64,000 nucleotides of DNA, from the NCBI RefSeq assembly GCF_003703975.1, contig NZ_QTJY01000001.1, positions 620,001 through 684,000 of the forward strand. Reading direction: 5' to 3'. The notes under the pieces were generated by a model. It saw only the letters and a program-made list of their open reading frames with translations. It had not been told where the DNA came from and ran no database searches. This document shows positions 49,688-58,406 of the stretch, piece after piece. Made by a program: the position numbers and the translations under genes. This stretch comes from Larkinella soli (GTDB lineage Bacteria > Bacteroidota > Bacteroidia > Cytophagales > Spirosomataceae). Positions within the stretch are counted from its first letter, which is position 1. Each line of letters opens with the position of its first letter.

Positions 49688-50452
49688 ATGAAAAATCTTC
49701 TGATTCTCACGATGATCGGTCTGGCGGTCCTGGCCGGCTGTTCCGAAACGGGCACGAGAGACAGTTCCGGAATGCCCAATCCGGACGGCGGTTCGGGGCA
49801 GGGCGGGTCCATGGCGCGTTTTACGGTGGCCGGCAATTACCTGTATGTGGTCAACACCCACAGCCTGAACGTGTATGACGTCACTCAGAATGCCGATCCA
49901 AAAAGCCTCGGCAAGGTTACCCTCGGCTTTGGGGTGGAAACCATCTTTCCGTATAAAAACCACCTCTTCATCGGCACCCAGACCGGCATGCACATCATGA
50001 ACCTGGCGAATCCGGCCCAGCCGCAGCAAACCTCGTTTTACCGGCACATCTACAGCTGCGACCCGGTGGTGGCCCAGGGGGATTATGCCTATGTGACGCT
50101 GCGCAGCGGAACGGCCTGCAACACGGGGCCCAACCGACTGGAGGTGGTAGACATTAAGAACCTGGCTAACCCGGTGCGGGTCAGCACCATTCCGATGACG
50201 AACCCGCACGGCCTCGGCATCGACGGCAACCTGCTGTTCGTGTCCGAAGGCGACCATGGGCTGAAGGTCTTCGACGCCACCGATCCGCTGAACCTGCGTC
50301 TGTTGAAGAATTTCACCGACCTGCGCTCCTACGACGTCATCCCCGGCAACCACCTGCTGATCGTCACCGGCAGGGACGGTATTTTTCAGTATAGGTACGA
50401 CGACTCCCAGGAACTCACCCTTCTCAGCAAACTCCCGATCGACAATCAATGA
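49688..50452 (+). CDS. LVIVD-repeat lipoprotein
   Basis: 254 residues with a lipoprotein signal ([18 protein letters not shown], Cys18). The mature protein has a Gly-rich start ([20 protein letters not shown]) and a series of LVIVD-type beta-propeller repeats: [80 protein letters not shown]. Such proteins are surface or periplasmic and of unknown function. The stop overlaps the next gene start by 4 bp (ATGA), so translation is coupled to the DUF3575 protein. Confidence 0.9.
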   Translation: MKNLLILTMIGLAVLAGCSETGTRDSSGMPNPDGGSGQGGSMARFTVAGNYLYVVNTHSLNVYDVTQNADPKSLGKVTLGFGVETIFPYKNHLFIGTQTGMHIMNLANPAQPQQTSFYRHIYSCDPVVAQGDYAYVTLRSGTACNTGPNRLEVVDIKNLANPVRVSTIPMTNPHGLGIDGNLLFVSEGDHGLKVFDATDPLNLRLLKNFTDLRSYDVIPGNHLLIVTGRDGIFQYRYDDSQELTLLSKLPIDNQ

Positions 50453-51183
50453 AACGTTTTCCTGTCCGTGCCCTGGCGCTGGTGTTGCTGGCGGCCGGCG
50501 GCCTTCACGCCCAATCCCTGGCGGTGGATACGCTGGCGCCCCAGATGCCGCGTCCGCCGAAATGGGTCGTCAAGCCGGCTCCGCTCGCGCTGTTCGATCC
50601 GCATAATACGATCCAGGCGGGGGCCGAGCGGCTCCTGGGGGGTCGTCACTCGGTGCAGGGCGAATTCGGCTACGGCTGGCAGGGCATCAACCTGTATCCG
50701 GACCTACGGGACGACTATGACCGGTTCGAGGTCTGGCGCGGCCGGGCCGAATGGCGACGGTATTCGGGCCGGTACCGCAGCCACCGGAAACCGCATTTCG
50801 CCACGGTTCCCCTCGGGCGCTATATCGCCGTGGAGGTCTTTTACAAGCAGATTTCTACGCTTCAAAATACCGCCGTCGGCCGCGAATGTGTCGACGGCAC
50901 CTGCGCCTTCTTCGAGCGGGGCACTTTCCCGATCAGCCGGACGGTCTGGGGCAGCCACTTCAAAATCGGGCGGCAGTTTGTGATGACCATGCCCGGCGAT
51001 AATCGGTGGGTGCTGGACTTCTACATGGGCCTGGGCTTCCGGTCGGTGAACTCGCCCCGGATCAGTGGGACGCCGGAGGAGGTGGTCCGGGACATCAGCC
51101 TGCCGCTCAACCTCTGGGACACCGGGGAGCGGGGCCTGCGGCTGAGCGGAACGCTGGGTCTTAAAGTTGGGTATATTTTGTAG
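50449..51183 (+). CDS. DUF3575-like exported protein
   Basis: 244 residues with a signal peptide (about 1-22, ending LHAQ). The region PLALFDPHNTIQAGAERLLG, then RHSVQGEFGYGWQGINLYPD, matches the start of DUF3575 domains, and the protein continues with beta-strand-rich repeats (RAEWRRYSGRYRSHRKPHFA, RYIAVEVFYKQISTLQNTAV), ending GLKVGYIL, which looks like a beta-barrel C-terminus. It contains two Cys (RECVDGTCAFF) that may pair. It probably lies in the outer membrane. It starts by a 4 bp overlap with the LVIVD gene. Confidence 0.75.
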   Translation: MKRFPVRALALVLLAAGGLHAQSLAVDTLAPQMPRPPKWVVKPAPLALFDPHNTIQAGAERLLGGRHSVQGEFGYGWQGINLYPDLRDDYDRFEVWRGRAEWRRYSGRYRSHRKPHFATVPLGRYIAVEVFYKQISTLQNTAVGRECVDGTCAFFERGTFPISRTVWGSHFKIGRQFVMTMPGDNRWVLDFYMGLGFRSVNSPRISGTPEEVVRDISLPLNLWDTGERGLRLSGTLGLKVGYIL

Positions 51184-51216
51184 GAATCGTACCTTAGGGC
51201 CGTCGCTGAACGGTCA

Positions 51217-52281
51217 GTGCGGGAAATCAGGCGTCACCGATTGAGAGCATTTTTATTCGTCATTCTATCCCTGTTCGTTCCTCCGGCCCTCGCCCAGCCT
51301 CCCGGCGGACAGGGCAGTTTTTCGTTTCTGAACATTCCCCCGAACGCCCGGGTTGCGGCCCTCGGAGGCACGGCGGCCACCGCCCTTTCCCCCGAGGGCC
51401 ACTATTTTCTGAATAATCCGGCCCTGCTGGATTCGGCCGCCCGCCACCAGCTGACCCTGAGCTTCGTTCCTTATTTTGCCTCCACCCGGTATTATACGGT
51501 TCAATACGGTTTGCCGGTCAAAAGCCGGGGTTACTGGGCCGCCGGCCTGCAATACCTTTCTTTCGGGACCTTCGATCAGACGGACCTGCTCGGCAACCCG
51601 ACCGGCACCTTCAGCGCCAATGATTTTGCTCTCAGTCTCACCCACGCCCGAACGGAGGGAAATTTTACCCTCGGGGCCACCCTGAAAGCCGTCGGTTCGT
51701 CCATCGACACCTACTCGGCCTTTGCGGTGGCCTTCGATCTCGGCGGCACCTGGAAACACCCAAAGAAAGACCTCGTGATCGGGCTCGTGGCCCGGAATGC
51801 CGGTTTTCGGCTGAAAGAATACACCCAGGGCGCCGACCCGCCCGATCTGCCGTTCGACCTACAGATGGGCGTGACGGTCAAACCGGAACACCTGCCGGTG
51901 CGCGCTACGCTCACGGCCCACCACCTCCAGCGGTTCGACATCGTCTACAACGACCCGGCCCAGAACGTCACCTACGACCTGAACGGCAACCCCCTTCCCC
52001 GGAAGGTATCCTTTCCGGAAAAGGTGCTGCGGCATCTGGCCCTGGGTCTGGAATTTCTGGTTCACCGCAACGTCCACCTGATGGCCGGTTACCATCACCT
52101 TCACCGGCAGGAAGGCAAACTCGCGACAGGTTCGGGCGCGGCCGGGTTTTCGTTCGGGGCGGCCGTGCAGGCCAAAGGCTTCCAGCTGGCCTACGCCCGA
52201 TCTCTGTATACACCCGTGGCCGGCGGCAGCAGCCACCTGTCACTGCGGCTCGACCTGAACCGCATCCTGCCAAAAAAATAA
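51217..52281 (+). CDS. porQ: Type IX secretion system protein PorQ
   Basis: 354 residues from a GTG at 51217; the signal sequence (LRAFLFVILSLFVPPALAQ) follows. The body is a beta-barrel of PorV/PorQ type: FSFLNIPPNARVAALGGTAA, EGHYFLNNPALLDSAARHQL, GYWAAGLQYLSFGTFDQTDL, and the C-terminal YARSLYTPVAGGSSHLSLRL. PorQ works with PorU/PorZ at the outer membrane in attachment of T9SS cargo. It is 33 bp after the DUF3575 gene. It is consistent with the T9SS type-B cargo protein at 58-61 kb. Confidence 0.92.
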   Translation: MREIRRHRLRAFLFVILSLFVPPALAQPPGGQGSFSFLNIPPNARVAALGGTAATALSPEGHYFLNNPALLDSAARHQLTLSFVPYFASTRYYTVQYGLPVKSRGYWAAGLQYLSFGTFDQTDLLGNPTGTFSANDFALSLTHARTEGNFTLGATLKAVGSSIDTYSAFAVAFDLGGTWKHPKKDLVIGLVARNAGFRLKEYTQGADPPDLPFDLQMGVTVKPEHLPVRATLTAHHLQRFDIVYNDPAQNVTYDLNGNPLPRKVSFPEKVLRHLALGLEFLVHRNVHLMAGYHHLHRQEGKLATGSGAAGFSFGAAVQAKGFQLAYARSLYTPVAGGSSHLSLRLDLNRILPKK

Positions 52282-52396
52282 ACCGGCCGGGGTACATATT
52301 GCCGTTTACTGTGTTTCTTTGCTGTGAACCCAGCACCGATACAATTTTGCGTAAACCGATTTTACCGAAAGGCCCGGCTGCTTTGAAGTTAAGAGA

Positions 52397-53791
52397 ATGA
52401 CGACAACAGAATTGAAAGATTTGACCCCCCGGCAGATTGTCGCCGAACTGGATCAATATATTATTGGGCAGCACGATGCCAAGCGAAACGTTTCCATCGC
52501 CCTCCGCAACCGCTGGCGACGCATGAACAGCACGCCCGAAATGCAGCGGGAAATTACCCCGAACAACATCCTGATGATCGGGGCGACGGGAGTTGGAAAA
52601 ACCGAGATTGCCCGGCGGCTGGCCAAAATTGCCGACGCCCCTTTCACCAAGGTGGAAGCCTCCAAGTTTACGGAAGTCGGCTATGTCGGCCGGGATGTGG
52701 AGAGCATGGTCCGCGACCTGGTCGAGCAATCGGTCAGCATGGTCAAGGCGGCCAAGAAGGAACAGGTTAAAACCCGGGCCCTTCAAATCGTCGAGGATAT
52801 GATCCTGGACATTCTGATTCCGCCCGTCAAGCAGGCCCCCGGTTTTATGATGGAAGACCGCAACAACGACAGCATCCCGGATTCGGACGCCGAACTGAAC
52901 GAACGCACCCGGGAGCGGTTCCGCGAAAAAATCCGCCTGGGCGAAATGGATGAGCGCAAGATCGAGATCGAAGTTCAGCAGAACCAGGCTCCCAACATCG
53001 GCATGATCGGCGGAACGGTGGACGAACTGTCGATGATGAATATTCAGGAAATGATCGGCGGAATGATGCCGCGCCGGGGCCGCCGGCGGAAAGTGACCAT
53101 CGGGGAAGCCAAGAAGATTCTGCTCGAAGAGGAAGCCGCCAAACTCATCGACATGGACGAGGTGAAGGAGGAAGCCATCCGGAAAGCCGAAAATACCGGC
53201 ATCATCTTCATCGATGAAATCGACAAAATCGCTTCCAGCCGCGGGGGCGGTTCGGGCGGACCGGACGTCAGCCGGGAGGGCGTGCAGCGCGACCTGCTGC
53301 CGATCGTCGAAGGTAGCACGGTCAACACCAAATACGGCAGCATCAATACCGACCATATTCTGTTCGTTGCCGCCGGGGCCTTCCACGTTTCCAAGCCGTC
53401 GGACCTGATTCCGGAGCTTCAGGGCCGGTTTCCGATCCGGGTGGAGCTGCAAAGCCTGTCGGAAGAGGATTTCTTCCAGATCCTGAAAGCGCCCAAAAAC
53501 GCCCTCACGAAGCAGTATGTCGCCATGATGGCCGCCGAGGGGGTGGAACTGAGTTTTCAGGAAGATGCCCTGCTGGAAATCGCCCGGATTGCCTTCCAGG
53601 TGAATTCGGAGGTTGAAAATATCGGTGCCCGCCGGCTGCAGACGGTAATGAGTCAGCTGCTCAACGACTTCATGTTCGACATTCCGGACGTGATCGGCCC
53701 GAACGCTCATGTGGTGGTGACGAAGGAAATGGTGCAGGAAAAGCTGACCGAACTGGTTAAGAACCGGGACCTGAGCCAGTTTATACTGTAA
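52397..53791 (+). CDS. hslU: HslU, ATPase subunit of the HslUV (ClpYQ) protease
   Basis: 464 residues, AAA+ unfoldase. N-terminal LTPRQIVAELDQYIIGQHDA leads to the Walker A motif GATGVGKTEIARRLA (about 56-70). The I-domain (about 110-240) includes IGGMMPRRGRRRKVTIGEAK. Walker B is IIFIDEIDKIASS, then sensor and arginine-finger segments (VEGSTVNTKYGSINTDHILF, FPIRVELQSLSEEDFFQILK), ending in RDLSQFIL, the tail that docks into HslV. The protease HslV is not encoded in the window. A palindromic repeat with a T run forms its terminator. Confidence 0.97.
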   Translation: MTTTELKDLTPRQIVAELDQYIIGQHDAKRNVSIALRNRWRRMNSTPEMQREITPNNILMIGATGVGKTEIARRLAKIADAPFTKVEASKFTEVGYVGRDVESMVRDLVEQSVSMVKAAKKEQVKTRALQIVEDMILDILIPPVKQAPGFMMEDRNNDSIPDSDAELNERTRERFREKIRLGEMDERKIEIEVQQNQAPNIGMIGGTVDELSMMNIQEMIGGMMPRRGRRRKVTIGEAKKILLEEEAAKLIDMDEVKEEAIRKAENTGIIFIDEIDKIASSRGGGSGGPDVSREGVQRDLLPIVEGSTVNTKYGSINTDHILFVAAGAFHVSKPSDLIPELQGRFPIRVELQSLSEEDFFQILKAPKNALTKQYVAMMAAEGVELSFQEDALLEIARIAFQVNSEVENIGARRLQTVMSQLLNDFMFDIPDVIGPNAHVVVTKEMVQEKLTELVKNRDLSQFIL

Positions 53792-53811
53792 TTCACTCCC
53801 AACCACCCCAA

Positions 53812-53840
53812 CCCCTCCTTGGTAAGGAGGGGCTTTTTTT
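53812..53840 (+). terminator. Terminator of hslU formed by the dispersed CCCCTCCTT/AAGGAGGGG palindrome
   Basis: CCCCTCCTT at 53812-53820 pairs with AAGGAGGGG at 53824-53832 over a 3-base loop, then a C and seven T residues. It is the same palindromic core as the pair at 11931-12034, here with a T run, so the repeat serves as a terminator at this place. Confidence 0.88.
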
Positions 53841-53873
53841 GTTGAATGGACTTTCTTACCGGGGCTTTTTCTG

Positions 53874-55430
53874 TTACCGTCTGCGTCCGAACCGCTTCCA
53901 GTAACCGCCTTCCTGCGGTGGAAAAAAACATTTGTTCGGGTTGACGGGGCCTTTCCGGAACAGGGGGATCGCGGCCCCGGCGTACAGATTGGCCCCGCGC
54001 GGCTTGCCGATAGTGGTCAGGCCGCCGAGGTGATCGGTGCCGATGAAGACCGGCCCCAGCCGGGCGGCCAGCCCCACCGTAAACAGGGTGTAATTGTCCT
54101 GAAGGGTGAACGGTACGGCCAGCTCGACCCAGCGGCTCTCCCAGCGCGGCACCACCGCCACCATCGAGGGTACCATCATGGCCACCGATTGAGCCGGCTT
54201 CAGGCTCTGGGTCCAGAGTCCGCCCAGGTAAACCTTTTCCTGCACCCGGTAATCGACGCTGACGTTGAGGGCCGTCGGCAGGCCCGAGCGGAAAGAGGTC
54301 CGTTTTTGAGCCGGATTCAGGTCCAGCACGTCCACGATCCGGTTCTGGATTTCATCCGGCGATTTGGCGTCCCGAAACGTCGTATTGGTGATCAGTTTGT
54401 TGGCGGCATCGACGTCGTACAGGTTGACATACCCGGCGTTCCGGTAGCGAATACCGCCGATGTCGACGAGTGAGGCCGAGATTTTGTAGAGGTATTTGTT
54501 TTTGGTCGGGTCCCGGCGCAGTTCTCCTTTTTCCCGGTAGGTGTATTTCCGGATTTCCGGCCGGTACTCGTACGTCATGCCGAGGTCGAAGCCCCATCCA
54601 CCTCCGGCCGACCGGCCGCCCAGAAGCCAGGCCGGAGAAAGGCCGGCGCTTTCAAAGGCGCCCTGGGACGTATATCCGTAAACCCCGTTGAACTTCCGGA
54701 TCATCAGGGCCTGAAAACCGATCTGGTTCGGATCACGGACGATCTCATGCGCGCCGTCGTTGACCACCATATGGGTGTTGTACAGCCCGATGAGTCGTTT
54801 GACCGTCAGGCCGGCTTTCCAGAACCGGTCGTCGTTGTCCAGAAGGACGGCCCCGAAGGTTCCGGCCAGTTCGCCGTAGGCATTGAGGTTGGCGTAGCCG
54901 CTCTGATTCTCAAACACCTTGCGCTGCTGCTCCAGAATCTGGGTTCCGTTCAGCATCAGCCGCGCCATTTCCTCCGAGACCTGCCGCATGGAAATGCCGG
55001 TCCGAATCCGGGTCATCCCCGCAACGGCAAACCGATCGTTGAGGTTGACGAGTGCCGACGGCCCCCGCACTTCCCCCCCGATCGAAATCCGCTTGTCGCG
55101 GCCGTTGAGCTGTTCCTCCATGTAACCGGTCTGCCGCAGGCTTCGGCCCCGCTCGGCGCGGTACTGGTTCGGAATGTTCCCGGTAAGGTATCTGGGAAAG
55201 GAAAAGGGCGCCACCCAGCGGACGTAGTTATTGGCGGCATACAGATCGAAGGAAGCCAGGTTCAGATACAAACGGTACCGGGAATCCACCACCTCGGAAG
55301 GATGCCGGTACACGGACTGCGTCCCTGCATAATTACTGTTCACGATGCCCGTCAGGTACTGCCCTGCAACGGGTAAGGCCAGCCCCAGACCCATCGCCGT
55401 GGCTAACAATCGGCCAACTCTTCTAATCAT
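53874..55430 (-). CDS. DUF5723 family exported protein
   Basis: 518 residues with a signal peptide (about 1-24, ending VAGQ). The mature start YLTGIVNSNYAGTQSVYRHP followed by SEVVDSRYRLYLNLASFDLY matches the DUF5723 family, which is outer-membrane beta-rich and widespread in Cytophagales. Further blocks include RAERGRSLRQTGYMEEQLNG, GGWGFDLGMTYEYRPEIRKY and LRSGLPTALNVSVDYRVQEK-like. C-terminal GLAARLGPVFIGTDHLGGL is barrel-like. The function is unknown. It converges with hslU across the terminator and is divergent from the ATP-grasp gene. Confidence 0.88.
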   Translation of the reverse strand: MIRRVGRLLATAMGLGLALPVAGQYLTGIVNSNYAGTQSVYRHPSEVVDSRYRLYLNLASFDLYAANNYVRWVAPFSFPRYLTGNIPNQYRAERGRSLRQTGYMEEQLNGRDKRISIGGEVRGPSALVNLNDRFAVAGMTRIRTGISMRQVSEEMARLMLNGTQILEQQRKVFENQSGYANLNAYGELAGTFGAVLLDNDDRFWKAGLTVKRLIGLYNTHMVVNDGAHEIVRDPNQIGFQALMIRKFNGVYGYTSQGAFESAGLSPAWLLGGRSAGGGWGFDLGMTYEYRPEIRKYTYREKGELRRDPTKNKYLYKISASLVDIGGIRYRNAGYVNLYDVDAANKLITNTTFRDAKSPDEIQNRIVDVLDLNPAQKRTSFRSGLPTALNVSVDYRVQEKVYLGGLWTQSLKPAQSVAMMVPSMVAVVPRWESRWVELAVPFTLQDNYTLFTVGLAARLGPVFIGTDHLGGLTTIGKPRGANLYAGAAIPLFRKGPVNPNKCFFPPQEGGYWKRFGRRR

Positions 55431-55643
55431 TCAGCTTTCCGGAATAGATCCAACCTCTTATTGCCACGTTGAGGGGTTAAATATACATTTTGTATACGGA
55501 AATTTAGGAACTGGTATACAACGAAAATCCTGTACTTTTTCCAACATTCTTTATAAAATCGGAGAGTTCTACTCCATCCCATATTTTATTTTGTATATTA
55601 TTGCATTCTAAATACTTTATTTGTTTAAAACCGCAACCCACCA

Positions 55644-57128
55644 ATGCAATTTCAGACTCAGTCGCAGAGAGGCCAAACGCAGACCCAGTCACAAAGCCAT
55701 TCGTTCTCGTTTGGCGACTATCAGACCGAAAGTTTTTACGACGAAATGTTTGCGGTCGACGGAACGGTCCGTTCCGGTTATGAGCCTTTTAAACAACGCG
55801 TTGAGCAACTGACGAAGGAGGAACTGGTCAGCCGGCAGCACGCTGCGGAACGCGCCCTGATGTCGATGGGGATTACCTTCAACGTCTATTCGGAGGGCGA
55901 AGGAACGGAGCGGATCATGCCGATCGACATTATTCCGCGCATCATCCCGTCGGAGGAGTGGAACCGGCTCGAACGGGGCCTCATCCAGCGCATTCAGGCC
56001 ATCAACCTGTTCATTCACGACGTTTATAACGAGCAGAAAATCCTGAACGACGGCATCGTTCCCCGCGATCTGATTGAATCCAGCAAGTGTTTTCTCCCGG
56101 CCTGCATGGGTCTGAAGCCTCCCAAAAATATCTGGTGCCACATTACCGGAACCGACCTGATCCGGGGAGACGACGGCCAGTTCATGGTGCTGGAAGACAA
56201 TCTCCGCTCCCCCTCGGGCGTATCCTACATGCTTGAAAACCGGGAACTTACGAAACAGACCTTCCCGGAAGTGCTGGCCCGCACGGGCGTCCGGCCGGTG
56301 TCCGACTACCCGACCCGCCTGCTTCAGATGCTCCAGTTCATTGCCGACCGGCCGGACCCGACGGTTGTCGTGCTGACGCCCGGTATTTACAACTCCGCCT
56401 ATTTCGAACATTCCTACCTGGCCCAGCAGATGGGCGTCGAACTGGTGGATTCCCGGGATCTGGTGGTTTCGGGCGGCTACGTCAAGATGCGGACGACCAA
56501 AGGCTTCCAGACCGTCGACGTCATCTACCGCCGGATCGACGATACCTTTCTGGACCCGCACGTCTTCAATCCCGAGTCGCTGATCGGCATTCCGGGCATC
56601 TTCGAGGTCTATAAAAAAGGCCGGGTGGCGCTCGCAAACGCTCCCGGAACCGGCGTCGCCGACGACAAGGTGATCTATGCCTATGTGCCGCGGATCATCA
56701 AATACTACCTCGACGAGGAGCCGATCATCCCGAATGTGCAAACCTATATCTGCCGGGAGGAAGACGACTGCAAATACGTCCTCGAAAACATTGAACAGCT
56801 GGTGGTGAAGGAAGCCAACGAAGCGGGCGGCTACGGCATGCTGATCGGCCCGAAAGCCACGGCGGCCGAACATGAACTGTTCCGCCGGAAGATCAAGGAA
56901 AACCCGCGTAACTACATCGCCCAGCCGACGATTTCCCTCTCCCGCGTTCCCTGCATCGTGGGCGATTCGGCCGAGGGCCGGCACGTCGACCTTCGTCCGT
57001 ATATTCTGTACGGCGACGGGGTGAACGTCATCCCCGGCGGTCTGACCCGCGTCGCGCTCCGCAAGGGTTCTTTAGTGGTCAACTCCTCGCAGGGCGGGGG
57101 CGGAAAGGATACGTGGGTATTGTACTGA
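55644..57128 (+). CDS. Circularly permuted ATP-grasp type 2 protein
   Basis: 494 residues. The N-terminal helical part (about 1-110) is followed by SSKCFLPACMGLKPPKNIWC, DDGQFMVLEDNLRSPSGVSY, PTVVVLTPGIYNSAYFEHSY and the ATP-grasp blocks with RRIDDTFLDPHVFNPESLIG, NAPGTGVADDKVIYAYVPRI, ANEAGGYGMLIGPKATAAEH. This family (DUF404/DUF407) ligates an unknown carboxylate, probably to a peptide amine. It is usually encoded beside an alpha-E domain protein and a transglutaminase-like protease; neither occurs here. It lies 18 bp before a glycosyltransferase gene. Confidence 0.94.
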   Translation: MQFQTQSQRGQTQTQSQSHSFSFGDYQTESFYDEMFAVDGTVRSGYEPFKQRVEQLTKEELVSRQHAAERALMSMGITFNVYSEGEGTERIMPIDIIPRIIPSEEWNRLERGLIQRIQAINLFIHDVYNEQKILNDGIVPRDLIESSKCFLPACMGLKPPKNIWCHITGTDLIRGDDGQFMVLEDNLRSPSGVSYMLENRELTKQTFPEVLARTGVRPVSDYPTRLLQMLQFIADRPDPTVVVLTPGIYNSAYFEHSYLAQQMGVELVDSRDLVVSGGYVKMRTTKGFQTVDVIYRRIDDTFLDPHVFNPESLIGIPGIFEVYKKGRVALANAPGTGVADDKVIYAYVPRIIKYYLDEEPIIPNVQTYICREEDDCKYVLENIEQLVVKEANEAGGYGMLIGPKATAAEHELFRRKIKENPRNYIAQPTISLSRVPCIVGDSAEGRHVDLRPYILYGDGVNVIPGGLTRVALRKGSLVVNSSQGGGGKDTWVLY

Positions 57129-57133
57129 GTTCG

Positions 57134-57141
57134 TATCTTTG
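57134..57141 (+). promoter_or_regulatory. Putative -7 element (TATCTTTG) giving a near-leaderless glycosyltransferase transcript
   Basis: Exact TAnnTTTG match only 5 bp before the ATG at 57147. A start at the usual 5-7 bases past the G would fall at or next to the A of ATG, so the mRNA would be leaderless or nearly so. No Shine-Dalgarno sequence is visible before the start codon. The gene may also be read through from the ATP-grasp gene. Confidence 0.45.
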
Positions 57142-57146
57142 CCGGC

Positions 57147-58142
57147 ATGCAGCCCGTTTCCCCGCCTGACCTGTCGATCATCATAGTCAATTATAAAACC
57201 CCGCAGTTAGTTGTCGATTGCCTTCGCTCCATCGCCGAACATACCACCGGCCTGACCTACGAGGTCATCGTGGTCAACAATGATTCGGAACCGGCCAGCC
57301 GGGAAACCGTCCTGACGGCCTTTCCCGGGGTTCGGTGGTTCGAGACGGGGTACAATGCCGGGTTTTCCAGAGCCAACAACCTCGGCATCGACGAATCGAA
57401 GGGACGGCTGGTGCTGCTGCTGAACTCCGATACCCTGCTGGTCGACAATGTGCTGAAATACTGCGCCGACCTTCTCGATGCCCGGCCCGAAGTAGCGGCC
57501 GTCGGGCCGATGCAGATCAACCGGGAGGGCCAGGTCCATACGGAGGCCTACCATGGTTTCAACCAGCTCCGCCGGTATTTCTTTCTCTTTCCCGGTACCG
57601 GTTTTTTCGGTCGGCTGATCCGGCGGGCGCTCCCCGACCGCACCTACACCGACCCGGAGCAGGTCGACTGGCTGATCGGCTCCTTCATCATGACCCGCCG
57701 GGAGACGATCCGGAAAGCGGGCAGGCTCGACGGCAATTTTTTCATGTACGCCGAAGACGTGGAGTGGTCGGCCCGGCTGGGTCGGCAGGGCAAAATGCTC
57801 CTGCTCCGCGACCGGTTTTACATCCACCTCGAATACGGCAGCAGCACCGACTATCAGGAGCGAAGAGTGACGCACATCAACCGGTTCAAACCCCAGATGC
57901 AGGTATCGAACCTCCTGTGGGTCCGGAAGCAGTATGGCGTCGGTGCCTACCTCCTGCTTATTTTGCATTACCTGACCATGCTTCCCGTGGTGTTTGGGTG
58001 GAAAATGCTGGTCAACCTCCGGTCCGGCCGACCCCTCCTCTCCGACCTTGAGAATCAGCGGGAGTTTGCCCGGCACGTCGGAATTTTTCTGCGGTTCTTT
58101 TGGAAGACGCTGTTCAACCGAAGAGGGTTTTATAAAGTTTAG
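57147..58142 (+). CDS. Glycosyltransferase family 2 (rhamnosyltransferase-like)
   Basis: 331 residues, GT-A fold. The start PDLSIIIVNYKTPQLVVDCL is typical. Nucleotide and metal binding motifs are ETGYNAGFSRANNLGIDESK and VLLLNSDTLLVDN (the NSD acts as the DXD-like motif). The acceptor part has GSFIMTRRETIRKAGRLDGN followed by FFMYAEDVEWSARLGRQGKM, as in WbbL-type rhamnosyltransferases. A short hydrophobic run near 265-285 may touch the membrane. It should transfer a sugar onto a lipid-linked surface polysaccharide. It follows the ATP-grasp gene by 18 bp. Confidence 0.92.
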   Translation: MQPVSPPDLSIIIVNYKTPQLVVDCLRSIAEHTTGLTYEVIVVNNDSEPASRETVLTAFPGVRWFETGYNAGFSRANNLGIDESKGRLVLLLNSDTLLVDNVLKYCADLLDARPEVAAVGPMQINREGQVHTEAYHGFNQLRRYFFLFPGTGFFGRLIRRALPDRTYTDPEQVDWLIGSFIMTRRETIRKAGRLDGNFFMYAEDVEWSARLGRQGKMLLLRDRFYIHLEYGSSTDYQERRVTHINRFKPQMQVSNLLWVRKQYGVGAYLLLILHYLTMLPVVFGWKMLVNLRSGRPLLSDLENQREFARHVGIFLRFFWKTLFNRRGFYKV

Positions 58143-58406
58143 GAGTGGAGGGATTAAAGAGTTAAGGGGTTAGGGATCCCGTGCTTCAGCGCCCCATCAG
58201 CCGGGTCATTCAGCCGCAAGGTCTCTCCTGCGTCGGGGTGACAAATTCCGGCTATTTTTCCACTCCCAAACCCCTAATTTCTCAAACTCTTTCACTTCCT
58301 TTCCTCTTCCCTCAACTTTATTACTATTATTGCCTCAAATGGACACATTTCTTATACCTCTGCCTGCTAATTGTACGTTGTTGTAAGTATAGAAATTCTT
58401 CGGTGT

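Noticed and set aside
55504-55783. Several short frames upstream of and overlapping the ATP-grasp gene start
   Set aside because: They overlap each other and the conserved start of the ATP-grasp protein, and have no ribosome-binding site or family resemblance.
58143-58406. Possible RNA gene before the T9SS cargo gene
   Set aside because: I looked for tRNA-like folds and a T-loop sequence and found none; the stretch is simple intergenic DNA.
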